Source: UBA3537 sp049889395 (GTDB lineage Bacteria; Bacteroidota; Bacteroidia; Flavobacteriales; Flavobacteriaceae). From it: 64,000 nucleotides of DNA. This document shows, piece after piece, positions 1 through 8,596 of this stretch. Position 1 is the first letter of the stretch. Each line of letters opens with the position of its first letter. The stretch spans positions 115,700 through 179,699 of the forward strand of contig JBMHDM010000015.1 in NCBI GenBank assembly GCA_049889395.1. Direction: 5' to 3'. The position numbers and the translations under genes were made by a program. Under the pieces are notes generated by a model. That model ran no database searches, was not told the DNA's origin, and saw only the letters and a list, made by a program, of their open reading frames with translations.

Positions 1-1597
1 TATTTGGTTTGGTAACATAATTCTGAAAAGCTAATATAGCCTTTTCGTATTGTTTTAATTTAAAATAAGTGTACCCTAAATTATATTCTAAATGATTGTT
101 TTCCAATAAATTAGAATTTGGATTAATCTTACTCTTAAATTCAAGATATCCGTCTAATGCACTTTGAAAATTCAATTGATTAAAATCAATTTCTGCTTTC
201 CAGAAGTATGCTCTTGCAGAAAGTTCAGGGTCAATTCCACTTGAAATTACCTTCTCGAACAATGATTTTGCAGGCAGCAATTCATTTTGATTATATAACT
301 CTAATGCCCTGTAAAAGGCTACTTTTTGGTAAACTGGTTTTAGAGCATTTCGCATGTTATCCTCTAACAACATCAGGGCTTCCTTATAATTTTGCGAAGA
401 TACATATGAATCAACAAGGAGCGATTCAATAGTATGGGCAAAAGGTGATTTTGGATATTGATTTAAAAAATCTGTCAAGACTTGTGAAACCGAGGCATAG
501 GGATTCCCTATGTCATAACTTAGCTTGGCATAATTGAGCCATGCGTCTTCTTGAATTTTTAAATTAAATGTCAATTCTGATGCGCTTTTGAAAGCATTTA
601 GAGCCTCCTCTTTCTGATTATTTTTAATGTAACATTCGGCCAAATGATAGTAGGCATTTTGAGCTAAAGCATTAGTGCCACCAATAATTTTATTGAATTC
701 ATCAATGGCGTCTTCAAATAAATTCTGCCTGTAATAGGCATATCCAAGCTGATAAAAATCAACATGAGTCCATTTCCCATTTTTGCCTTTGTACTGCTTT
801 AAATATGGAATTGCTTTGTCGTAATTCTTTAGATAAAAAAAGCTTTCACCAATGATTTTGTTAAGCTCTGAGACTTCATTGGGACTGGTATCGTCAAGAG
901 CTTTTAATGAAGCGTCAATAGCCTCTTGAAAAGCACCTAGTTTAAATTTCAAATCTGCTTTAAAATAAGCCAATTCCTCACCAAACTGTTGTTCTACATC
1001 CTTACTTTGAAACAGTAATGAGGCCGAATCATAGTCGTCCTGTTGATAGGCCATAAACCCTAAATAATATCGGGCTTGTGAGCCATATTGGTCTGAAAAT
1101 TCAACATTTTTAAAACAGGTTTTTGCTTGTTCAAAATTGTCTGTTCGAAAGTTAGAATAACCATATCGAAAGAAAAATAGCTCTTTTTGATGTGTCTTCA
1201 GGTTATCTGGTTCTACGTTTTGATACCATTTTTTGGCATACGCAAATTTGGTTTTATTGAAATAATAATTGCCAGCTTCCAAAAATATTAGATTTCGACG
1301 TGGGCTTGTTGGGTAGTTATCCAAGAAAGATTCCAGCCGACTCTGAGCCGAAGGAAGATTAAGCCGAATAGCGCATACCGCCGTGAAATAAGAAGCATTA
1401 TAAGTAATTTGAGGACTATTGCTTTTGGTTACCAAGTTTGAGAATAGGACTTGAGCGGGTTTATACTGACCAATATCGAACAGGGCTACGGCACGATTAA
1501 AATTTAATTGATCCGTTGAACTGGATTTGCTAATTTGACTCTGTGATATCCAATTAAAACATAAAAAAATTACAATAAGTCGTAATTTATAAGTCAT
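1..1597 (-). CDS. TPR-repeat protein, C-terminus beyond window
   Basis: An open frame reads leftward from about 1597 and is still open at base 1, so the gene is partial; about 532 residues are visible. The start region encodes a short basic end and a hydrophobic stretch (residues about 6-18) ending near SQSQ, which looks like a signal peptide. The rest is repeated 34-residue helical pairs with TPR spacing (for example the segments around YYLGFMAYQQDDYDSA, FYQLGYAYYRQNLFEDAIDEF and AYYHLAECYIKNNQKEEAL). An in-frame ATG also lies at 1615; 1597 is preferred because it gives the tighter signal peptide. TPR proteins of this kind are usually periplasmic or outer-membrane scaffolds. The partner is unknown. 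It diverges from the ftsE-like gene on the other strand. Confidence 0.85.
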   Translation of the reverse strand, partial: MTYKLRLIVIFLCFNWISQSQISKSSSTDQLNFNRAVALFDIGQYKPAQVLFSNLVTKSNSPQITYNASYFTAVCAIRLNLPSAQSRLESFLDNYPTSPRRNLIFLEAGNYYFNKTKFAYAKKWYQNVEPDNLKTHQKELFFFRYGYSNFRTDNFEQAKTCFKNVEFSDQYGSQARYYLGFMAYQQDDYDSASLLFQSKDVEQQFGEELAYFKADLKFKLGAFQEAIDASLKALDDTSPNEVSELNKIIGESFFYLKNYDKAIPYLKQYKGKNGKWTHVDFYQLGYAYYRQNLFEDAIDEFNKIIGGTNALAQNAYYHLAECYIKNNQKEEALNAFKSASELTFNLKIQEDAWLNYAKLSYDIGNPYASVSQVLTDFLNQYPKSPFAHTIESLLVDSYVSSQNYKEALMLLEDNMRNALKPVYQKVAFYRALELYNQNELLPAKSLFEKVISSGIDPELSARAYFWKAEIDFNQLNFQSALDGYLEFKSKINPNSNLLENNHLEYNLGYTYFKLKQYEKAILAFQNYVTKPN

Positions 1598-1763
1598 AGC
1601 TTTTGGTACAAACATCTTGTTCAAATATAAACTATATAACGCAAAAAATTTATTTTAATTACATCTAAAGTTGAAAGTAAAACTTTTCGTTAAACTAAAT
1701 TTTATTGAAATTTGATATTTGTATCAATTAGTGATACTTTTATGGAAAATATTCAATATAACA

Positions 1764-2450
1764 ATGTCCTCCTCCGTTCTAAAACTAGAAAACGTTTCCA
1801 TTTTTCAAAGTAAAAATATGATTTTGAATGCTGTTAATATCGATATCAAAGAAGGTGATTTTGTCTATTTGATTGGAAAAACAGGATCTGGAAAAAGTAG
1901 TCTTCTGAAAACACTTTACGGTGATTTGACTTTGACCAATGGAAAAGGACAAATTGTAGGCTTCGATTTGGCGGCAATGAAAGATAAGGACATTCCATTT
2001 TTGAGACGAAAACTAGGGATCATTTTTCAAGACTTCAAACTACTAAATGACCGTACCGTTAGTAGCAATTTAGAATTTGTACTTAAGGCGACTGGGTGGA
2101 AGGATCGTAAACTGATTCAAAATCAAATTGTTGCAGTTTTAACCAAAGTAAGCATGCAAACTAAAGGACACAAATTTCCTCATGAGCTTTCTGGCGGTGA
2201 ACAACAGCGGGTAGCCATTGCCAGAGCACTATTGAATGATCCTGAACTCATTTTGGCAGATGAACCAACTGGTAATTTAGACCCTCAAACTAGCATTGAA
2301 GTTATGCAAGTTTTACAGGAGCTTAATAAAAAAGGTAACACCATTTTTATGGCCACTCACGACTATGCTTTGATCTTGAAATATCCCAGCAAAACTCTAA
2401 AATGCGAGGACAGTAAAGTCTTCGAAGTGGTTCAGCGAAAAGCTGTTTAG
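1764..2450 (+). CDS. ftsE: FtsE-type ABC ATPase
   Basis: 228-residue ABC ATPase from the internal ATG at 1764, where the conserved domain begins; an upstream extension to 1719 adds 15 unconserved residues. Walker A GKTGSGKS is at 38-45, the Q-loop Gln at 89, the signature LSGGE at 142-146, Walker B LILADEP at 162-168 and the H-loop His at 199. The sequence after Walker B (TGNLDP) and the size match FtsE/LolD/MacB-type ATPases; FtsE is the best fit. FtsE with FtsX governs peptidoglycan hydrolase activation at the division septum. No ftsX lies next to it. The 3' end overlaps the convergent oxygenase gene by 4 bp. LolD is the main alternative. Confidence 0.85.
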   Translation: MSSSVLKLENVSIFQSKNMILNAVNIDIKEGDFVYLIGKTGSGKSSLLKTLYGDLTLTNGKGQIVGFDLAAMKDKDIPFLRRKLGIIFQDFKLLNDRTVSSNLEFVLKATGWKDRKLIQNQIVAVLTKVSMQTKGHKFPHELSGGEQQRVAIARALLNDPELILADEPTGNLDPQTSIEVMQVLQELNKKGNTIFMATHDYALILKYPSKTLKCEDSKVFEVVQRKAV

Positions 2451-3280
2451 TCAGATTTTTTTTGATTGTCGTAAACATGACGGTTTTTGACAATACCTTT
2501 TCTAAAAACCTGTCTTAAAGACATTCTAAATTTAGCATCTAATTTTAATATAAAATCCATTAATCTTCGATTTGGTCGCCCCCTAAAACTGGTAACATGA
2601 AAACGATCTTTTTCAGACATTGAATAATCTGAAAAATAATAATTTGAAACACAACAACGAACACCTGATGAATTTATTTTGGATACCGAATGCCATGATT
2701 TGTGATGGGTTGCCATGACTACTAACCTATTGAATTTACTCTCTATGGTCAGAGGATCCTGTTTGAGACCGTTGGACCAAAGTTCCAGATGACCACCATT
2801 TTCTAACGACCAATTTGGCGTAACATAATACAAAAGGTTAAAAACACGCCACCGCTCTCTATCCTTATCATGTGAATTGTCTAGGTGTGGATTAAGAAAA
2901 TTTGCTTTTTTCATAAGAGATAAACCGCCAGCGTAAAGATTTTTATCTGCATAAAGAGATTTAATATTCAAATTATCGCGAAAAAAATCTAAAATTCTTG
3001 AATCCTGAAAAGCGTATGTTATGGCTTTCATCAAACCATCATATTGATTCATTTGATAGGCCACATATTTATACTCTCTGATACTTTTTTTTAAAACAGA
3101 TTGATCTGTTGTAGGAAATTTATCATAAATTTCGTTGGCTATTGATACTGGTAGTAAATCATCAACAAAAAAATATCCAATATTATCAACAGATTTTTGG
3201 TATGATGTAATGATTTCATCTTTTTTTAATTCTAGTTTTACTAAAATTAAATCTGCTAAACTTGCTGGTGTGTGAACCAT
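2447..3280 (-). CDS. 2-oxoglutarate/Fe(II)-dependent oxygenase family protein
   Basis: 277 residues. The metal-binding facial triad is visible: H132-x-D134 (in NPHLDNS) and distal H197, with R208 eleven residues later as the likely 2-oxoglutarate salt-bridge residue. The spacing and the GGHLELW stretch at 162-168 match the prolyl 4-hydroxylase-like 2OG-Fe(II) oxygenase superfamily. These enzymes hydroxylate a substrate using O2 and 2-oxoglutarate; the substrate here is unknown. There is no signal peptide, so it is probably cytoplasmic. It sits between ftsE and a divergent glycosyltransferase, at the edge of a surface-glycan locus, so a sugar or glycan-linked substrate is plausible but only inferred. 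The basic C-terminal tail (about 235-277) has no recognised domain. Confidence 0.8.
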   Translation of the reverse strand: MVHTPASLADLILVKLELKKDEIITSYQKSVDNIGYFFVDDLLPVSIANEIYDKFPTTDQSVLKKSIREYKYVAYQMNQYDGLMKAITYAFQDSRILDFFRDNLNIKSLYADKNLYAGGLSLMKKANFLNPHLDNSHDKDRERWRVFNLLYYVTPNWSLENGGHLELWSNGLKQDPLTIESKFNRLVVMATHHKSWHSVSKINSSGVRCCVSNYYFSDYSMSEKDRFHVTSFRGRPNRRLMDFILKLDAKFRMSLRQVFRKGIVKNRHVYDNQKKSD

Positions 3281-3370
3281 TTTGCGAGTGTTTGTATCAT
3301 TTTTTTTAAAAGTAACTCATTTGTAGTAATAAAAAAATAAAAATTGTAATTTGTACGACTATTATTGTCT

Positions 3371-4258
3371 ATGCTTTCCATTCTAGTTCCGATTTACAAC
3401 TGCATTGTTATTAAATTAATTGAAACCATTCATAAACAATTGGAGCGTTCTAATATTGACTACGAAATTATTTGTTTGGATGATGCGTCAAAAAGTCATT
3501 TCACAACCCAAAATAAAGTTGTAGAATCATATACAAATACCCGTTATATTGTGTTATCCCAAAATACAGGTAGAGCGATTGCCAAGCATCAATTGTGTCA
3601 AAAAGCGACCTACCCTTGGATTCTGTTTTTAGATGCTGATGTGGAAATAACCAACCCACAATTCATTCAAAATTATCTAAGCCATATTGATAGCAATTTT
3701 GACTTCATATTTGGTGGATTTACTTACAAGACAAATCAACCTGATTCGGATTCCGTACTTCGGTGGAAATATGGCAAAGCACACGAGAGTGTTCCTGCCA
3801 GTCAGAGAAATAAACTACCCTACAAGGTGACAATTGCGGCTAATGTTTTGGCCAAAAAAGAAAGTTATTTGTCACTTGGCATAGACACTTTTGGGCAAAA
3901 CTATGGTATGGACCTTTTGATAGGAACCATGCTGAAGAAGCTCAAAAAACATGTACTTCATATCGACAACCCCGTGTATCATATTGGTTTAGAGCAAAAT
4001 AAAGTTTACATACAAAAAAAAGAACGGGCGGCTAATTCGTTGTTAAAACAATATTATGATGGTGTCAAAGAATCATCAAATACACTTCTGAATACATTTA
4101 TTGCGTTAAAAAAATTTAAACTCAATTTTTTATTAGCTGCCCTTTTCCGATTCTTTAAACCAAAAATGATAAAGAATTTAACAAGTTCTAATCCGAATAT
4201 CAAAATTTTTCAATTTTACAGAATATCATACATGTGTTGGAAAGATTTAAATCCCTGA
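3371..4258 (+). CDS. Glycosyltransferase family 2
   Basis: 295 residues from the ATG at 3371; a TTG two codons upstream is possible. The N-terminus (SILVPIYNC) is the typical GT2 nucleotide-sugar binding strand, and FLDADVEI near residue 93 carries the DxD-type metal site. GT-A enzymes of this kind transfer a sugar from UDP- or GDP-sugar to a lipid- or glycan-linked acceptor at the cytoplasmic membrane. There are no clear transmembrane segments. It is the only plus-strand gene in the glycan locus, starts 90 bp from the divergent oxygenase, and its stop abuts the stop of the convergent GT4 gene. Donor and acceptor cannot be told from sequence. Confidence 0.85.
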   Translation: MLSILVPIYNCIVIKLIETIHKQLERSNIDYEIICLDDASKSHFTTQNKVVESYTNTRYIVLSQNTGRAIAKHQLCQKATYPWILFLDADVEITNPQFIQNYLSHIDSNFDFIFGGFTYKTNQPDSDSVLRWKYGKAHESVPASQRNKLPYKVTIAANVLAKKESYLSLGIDTFGQNYGMDLLIGTMLKKLKKHVLHIDNPVYHIGLEQNKVYIQKKERAANSLLKQYYDGVKESSNTLLNTFIALKKFKLNFLLAALFRFFKPKMIKNLTSSNPNIKIFQFYRISYMCWKDLNP

Positions 4259-5395
4259 CTATAATTGTTTTTCAAACAAAATATTAGCCCATATCTTGGA
4301 AATCTGATTAATTGAAAATTTATCGACACTTGTCTTGGCATTTTTCCTACAACGATTGTAAAGGATATGATTTTCAACCATTAAATTAAAAGCCTGAGCT
4401 AACGCTTTGGGTTTATGATTTTCGACTAATAAACCATTGTTTTTGTGTGAAATAATTTCATTAGGCCCTGCAACGCAATCGACTGAGACTACTGGCACTC
4501 CCAGTGCCAAACTTTCGATGAGTACCATAGGAAACCCCTCAAATTTGCTAGTTAGGGTAGAGAAAATAGCTTTTGAAATAATTAAATCTGGTTGACTAGT
4601 GTATGGGACAAAATGAACAAAATTTGATAGTTCAAATTTATTAATTTTGGTTTTTAACTTTAAAACATCAGGGCCATCGCCCAAAATAACCAAATGAATA
4701 TTGTTTTGTTTTAAATTAGAACGTTTATAGGCGTCCAACAATAAACTGATATTTTTTATTGAATCATCCACCCGACCAAAAAACAAGATGTAATTTTGGG
4801 GTAAATCAATGATCTTTTCAGGCTGAATTGACTGAATTGATGGCAAAGCATTATAGACTGTACTAATGTTCTCAAACTCATATTTCTCGTAAACAAGGTT
4901 ATGAACAGCTTTTGAAACACATGCTATGGACGTCGCATTCGTATAAAGTAGCCGCGAAAGGAATTTTGATGATGGAAAATAATTATTCAGAAATGAACTA
5001 TGAACGACATATATGACATTCTGATTGGCATAAAGCAATTTATTGATCATAAATTGTTTGAAAAATGTTGGTCTTGCACGACTGTCAATAATATAATCAA
5101 ATTGTTCTGTTTGAAGATAATTATAAAACACCCAAAACCGTTTAATTCTACCCCAAACACTATCATTTTTTTCTTTTAGAATTCCAAGATTTAACAACAC
5201 GCCTTTAAAGTCATAATCGATACTATTCATAACAGAAATAAGGTGTATCTTATGACCTAATTTCGAGAGTACGAAAGATAAATTTGCAGAGGATTTTTGA
5301 GCACCTCCCCCACCCAAAGACGATGTTACTATCGCTATTTTTAGTTGGGATTTACTCACGTGACTGGGAATATGTGGTGTCGTAGTTTTTATCAT
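4259..5395 (-). CDS. Glycosyltransferase family 4
   Basis: 378 residues, GT-B fold. The N-terminal domain starts with a glycine-rich loop (SSLGGGGAQKSS, about 26-37). The C-terminal domain shows the strand YILFFGRVDD and the GT4 E-x7-E signature in EGFPMVLIESLALGVPVVS. The first 44 bp overlap the 3' end of the upstream EptA-like gene, and no good alternative start exists further in, so the two are probably translationally coupled. Likely role: adding a sugar to an oligosaccharide that the adjacent flippase exports. Donor sugar unknown. Confidence 0.88.
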   Translation of the reverse strand: MIKTTTPHIPSHVSKSQLKIAIVTSSLGGGGAQKSSANLSFVLSKLGHKIHLISVMNSIDYDFKGVLLNLGILKEKNDSVWGRIKRFWVFYNYLQTEQFDYIIDSRARPTFFKQFMINKLLYANQNVIYVVHSSFLNNYFPSSKFLSRLLYTNATSIACVSKAVHNLVYEKYEFENISTVYNALPSIQSIQPEKIIDLPQNYILFFGRVDDSIKNISLLLDAYKRSNLKQNNIHLVILGDGPDVLKLKTKINKFELSNFVHFVPYTSQPDLIISKAIFSTLTSKFEGFPMVLIESLALGVPVVSVDCVAGPNEIISHKNNGLLVENHKPKALAQAFNLMVENHILYNRCRKNAKTSVDKFSINQISKIWANILFEKQL

Positions 5396-6977
5396 TTAAC
5401 AAAAGGCGTTTTCTGGGTCTGAAATATTCAGAGAAAATACTTCTTGTGGAATCAACTACATTGGATTTAATTTGCAACAGATTGGCCATACTATGAAAAA
5501 AATCGTCTGTCATGTATGATCGATCCGGAGCATAAGTTAGATTGGCTTCTTTTTTATAATCTTCAGATTGCCACAAAATGAAGGGAACCTCATACATGCT
5601 TTTTGTGGCTACATCTTCATTGTGACCCGCAAAATCAGCATCTTGAAATAACTCCTCTCCATGATCGGACACATATAAAACTGCACTTTGAGTATTTAAT
5701 TGTTTAATTTGTTCTATAATCGAACGAATTATAAAATCATTGTAATAAACTGCGTTATCATAATGATTGACAGTTTTAATATTTGAGGGAGAAGCATGCC
5801 TAATATTTGGTGGGTTATCTCTAAAAATAATCTGATTTTCTGGGTAGCGATTTTGATACAGCATGTGGGTACCAGCTAGGTGAATTACTATAAATTTTGG
5901 AGCAGAGCTGGGTGATTCCAATAGAGTATTCAATTCTGGCAATAAGGATTCATCCAATATTCTGTTATGGCGCCCATGCATAGTGGTCAAGAAATTGGTT
6001 TTTTGAGAAGAACGAGCCATTTTAGTAATCAAACTTTCATACATTCCAATTGGCCGTTGATTAGATAGCCAATGGGTCTGAAACCCTGCGGTATTTGCTA
6101 ATTGAACAATCGACCCCTGTAAAATCAGATTTGGATTTTCGTAATTACCCAAAGTGAGCATTTTGCTAACAGATTCAATAGTATGCGAATTGGAACTTAT
6201 GACATCATTGTAAATCCAAAGTTCATCTGATAACTTACTTAAATTTGGCGTGGTCTGACGTTGATAACCATAAATACCTAAATTTGAGCGGACAGTCGAT
6301 TCGCCTAGTATGAGAACAAATACACCAGACTCATCTTTGGTCAGAGGAGATGTGGCGTCTCTAAAATTACCCTTTGGATTGTTGGCGTAGTCCTCTAAAT
6401 TCTTTGAAACTTCTGAATACTCAACATAGGACTTGGCAAACAAGTATGGTAGATTATATATAATGTGAGTTGAAAATTTTAAATAACCAATACTGATTAT
6501 AATGATCAAAATTATCTGTAAAGAATATCTTGAAAAAGTGGATGCAATGGTTTGATATTGCTTATTTAGTTTCTTTAGGGAAAAAATGATTAAACAAAAT
6601 AGTATGACTGCTGAGACAATTTCATGGAAGCCTATGTAAGATTCTAAAAATTCGATGGATTCATCTGAATTACTGTCGAAAACTAAATAAAGTGTTGAAG
6701 CACTAACAAACACTTTAAACAATAAATAATACAGCGTTTCTAGGATCAACATGACACTAAATCCAACGTAGGCGATGAGACCACAGAAACGTCTTATTTT
6801 ATGATTTCTGACCAGAAGTGAGAAACTCACTAAAACTAATGCAAAAAGGCAATTCTCGATGACATTAAAAATGATTTCGTGCTCATATTTGCATTGAACT
6901 AAAACAAGCAAAAAAGCCAATAACACTATTGCTAAGTAGCTGAAATACAAATTTTTGAAAACATTTAAACGCTGCAT
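5352..6977 (-). CDS. EptA-like phosphoethanolamine transferase (sulfatase fold)
   Basis: 541 residues. Five hydrophobic segments lie in the first 175 residues (about 12-28, 41-56, 64-88, 118-134, 152-167), followed by a periplasmic sulfatase-fold domain. The nucleophile motif GEST has its Thr at 228 and is followed by SNLGIYGYQRQTTPNL, typical of EptA/OpgE enzymes. The metal-site motif SDHGEE is near residue 440 and a second metal-site histidine occurs in AGHNED. The family moves phosphoethanolamine from phosphatidylethanolamine to lipid A, core sugars or other glycans. Its place between a flippase and a glycosyltransferase suggests an envelope glycan acceptor; which one is not shown. It follows the flippase gene after a 12-bp gap. 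Confidence 0.85.
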   Translation of the reverse strand: MQRLNVFKNLYFSYLAIVLLAFLLVLVQCKYEHEIIFNVIENCLFALVLVSFSLLVRNHKIRRFCGLIAYVGFSVMLILETLYYLLFKVFVSASTLYLVFDSNSDESIEFLESYIGFHEIVSAVILFCLIIFSLKKLNKQYQTIASTFSRYSLQIILIIIISIGYLKFSTHIIYNLPYLFAKSYVEYSEVSKNLEDYANNPKGNFRDATSPLTKDESGVFVLILGESTVRSNLGIYGYQRQTTPNLSKLSDELWIYNDVISSNSHTIESVSKMLTLGNYENPNLILQGSIVQLANTAGFQTHWLSNQRPIGMYESLITKMARSSQKTNFLTTMHGRHNRILDESLLPELNTLLESPSSAPKFIVIHLAGTHMLYQNRYPENQIIFRDNPPNIRHASPSNIKTVNHYDNAVYYNDFIIRSIIEQIKQLNTQSAVLYVSDHGEELFQDADFAGHNEDVATKSMYEVPFILWQSEDYKKEANLTYAPDRSYMTDDFFHSMANLLQIKSNVVDSTRSIFSEYFRPRKRLLLNDKNYDTTYSQSRE

Positions 6978-6989
6978 CTTATTGTGGTT

Positions 6990-8279
6990 TTATAGCGAAC
7001 GATTATGACCGAAAAGATTATTCCTGAGAATGAACATTACAACCCCTAAATATATCAAATTGCTGAAAAATAATCCCATTACAACACCTTCAATTTGATT
7101 TGTTTCTATTAATTGCTGACCAAAAATATAATACAAAATTAGACCCAACAACTGTGTGAAAACAAATTGAGTGATTTGTTTTTTGGCTAAAAACTTAAAA
7201 GACATAATATTAGCTATAAATCGAGTAAAATCTGCAAAAAGTTGCCATTTAAACAGTAGGGTCATTCCAAGAAATGTCTCATTATAGATGAACAAAACGA
7301 TATATTCCCGAAGGATATAAACCAAAATCATTCCCGTTGTGACCAATGGGATTAATGATTTATAAATTGACTTTAACTCTGTTCGAAATTCAAAAGTGGT
7401 TTTAATCTGAGCATATCTGGGAAGAATATAAAGCGAAAAAACTGCCAATAGAAATTGCATATAAATTTTTGAAATGGAGGACATCGCCGTCCATATTCCT
7501 GCGTCATTCTCACTTAAACGTTCAGAAATTGATGTTCTAAAATTAATATCAACCAAATTTGAACATACCGTTGCAACAAAAGAAACTAATGTAAACCCAA
7601 GAAGCACCTTGAGCATTGGTGTTTTAAAATTCAAATTGGTAAAACGAATGTATTCATTTAAAGTTTTACCAAAAAGTCCAATCGTTATGATAAACTGAAT
7701 AATTGGGGTTATGGCAATGGCCAATAGTACACCATTAATATTATGGTAATATAAACTAACCAATAGTAAAAGAGATGCCAAAGCATACCATATAATTTCA
7801 ATTTTAGCATGAATTTTATAGCACGACAGCCCACTAATAACACCATAAAAAATACGGTTCATGGCAATACAAGGAACCACCACGGCCATTAGCTTAAAAA
7901 CAAGCTGATATTCTTCGGAAAATAATAACCAAACCGACAGTTGTGTTGCACCAAAAAAAAGGCCTAAAGACAGCACCAACGTGGACAGCCCAGAAAGAAC
8001 ATAAACTGTTGAGAATAGCTTTTTTAGTCCATATTGATCAGATTTATACTCGGAAACATACTTCACCACACCGTTGAATACTCCAAAAGTGGACAAACTG
8101 GTTAATATCCCAGATAAATTTCTAATTTGACCCACTTTTGCAATACCTGACTGACCGGTATATTGAGCCAAAAGGTTTTGAACAATTAATGAGATCACTA
8201 ATCGAATACCGACCACAATAGTGTTCAAAGATGTGATCTTAAGTATGAGATTATTAGAAATAAATTTTGGTAATTTCAA
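6990..8279 (-). CDS. WzxE-like polysaccharide flippase
   Basis: 429 residues, about 12 hydrophobic helices throughout. The N-terminal part, with QSGIAKVGQIRNL and the motif GVFNGVVKYVSE, closely resembles the WzxE/O-antigen translocase branch of the MOP flippase superfamily. WzxE-type proteins flip undecaprenyl-diphosphate-linked oligosaccharides across the inner membrane. It is first in a three-gene minus-strand operon with the EptA-like transferase and the GT4 enzyme, which supports export of an assembled oligosaccharide unit. No polymerase or chain-length gene is present in the window. Confidence 0.85.
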   Translation of the reverse strand: MKLPKFISNNLILKITSLNTIVVGIRLVISLIVQNLLAQYTGQSGIAKVGQIRNLSGILTSLSTFGVFNGVVKYVSEYKSDQYGLKKLFSTVYVLSGLSTLVLSLGLFFGATQLSVWLLFSEEYQLVFKLMAVVVPCIAMNRIFYGVISGLSCYKIHAKIEIIWYALASLLLLVSLYYHNINGVLLAIAITPIIQFIITIGLFGKTLNEYIRFTNLNFKTPMLKVLLGFTLVSFVATVCSNLVDINFRTSISERLSENDAGIWTAMSSISKIYMQFLLAVFSLYILPRYAQIKTTFEFRTELKSIYKSLIPLVTTGMILVYILREYIVLFIYNETFLGMTLLFKWQLFADFTRFIANIMSFKFLAKKQITQFVFTQLLGLILYYIFGQQLIETNQIEGVVMGLFFSNLIYLGVVMFILRNNLFGHNRSL

Positions 8280-8365
8280 AACGAAAAATGGTTTACTAAA
8301 ACATATGAATATGTTCTAAACGCCTGACTTTAATATTTGTTGCGCATATTAAAAAGATTTTAAAT

Positions 8366-8596
8366 TTACTTTTTTTTCTTCAAAATCAAATAATATAAAT
8401 TAATACCAAAAATTGCAGCATTAGAAAGAATAACTGGAGTGGATGATATCTTTAAACCATAAACGATGAATAACATACAGGCAATAGAATTGACAATACG
8501 CAAAGAGTTCAACGTCTTCATGGTGAAAGAACTCAGAAGAATAACTGTAGCTATATATCCGATCCATTCTGTGGTTGGGATGCCTAAAAACTCCAT
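8366..8596 (-). CDS. Small membrane protein, YgjV/CBU_0592-like
   Basis: 76 residues with three hydrophobic segments (about 11-25, 34-48, 55-71) and a lysine-only C-terminus (KKKK). Size and layout resemble the small YgjV or CBU_0592-type membrane proteins, whose function is not established. Its start codon directly follows the typA stop codon with no gap, so it is almost certainly co-transcribed with typA. An 86-bp AT-rich spacer separates it from the flippase gene. Family assignment is tentative. Confidence 0.65.
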   Translation of the reverse strand: MEFLGIPTTEWIGYIATVILLSSFTMKTLNSLRIVNSIACMLFIVYGLKISSTPVILSNAAIFGINLYYLILKKKK

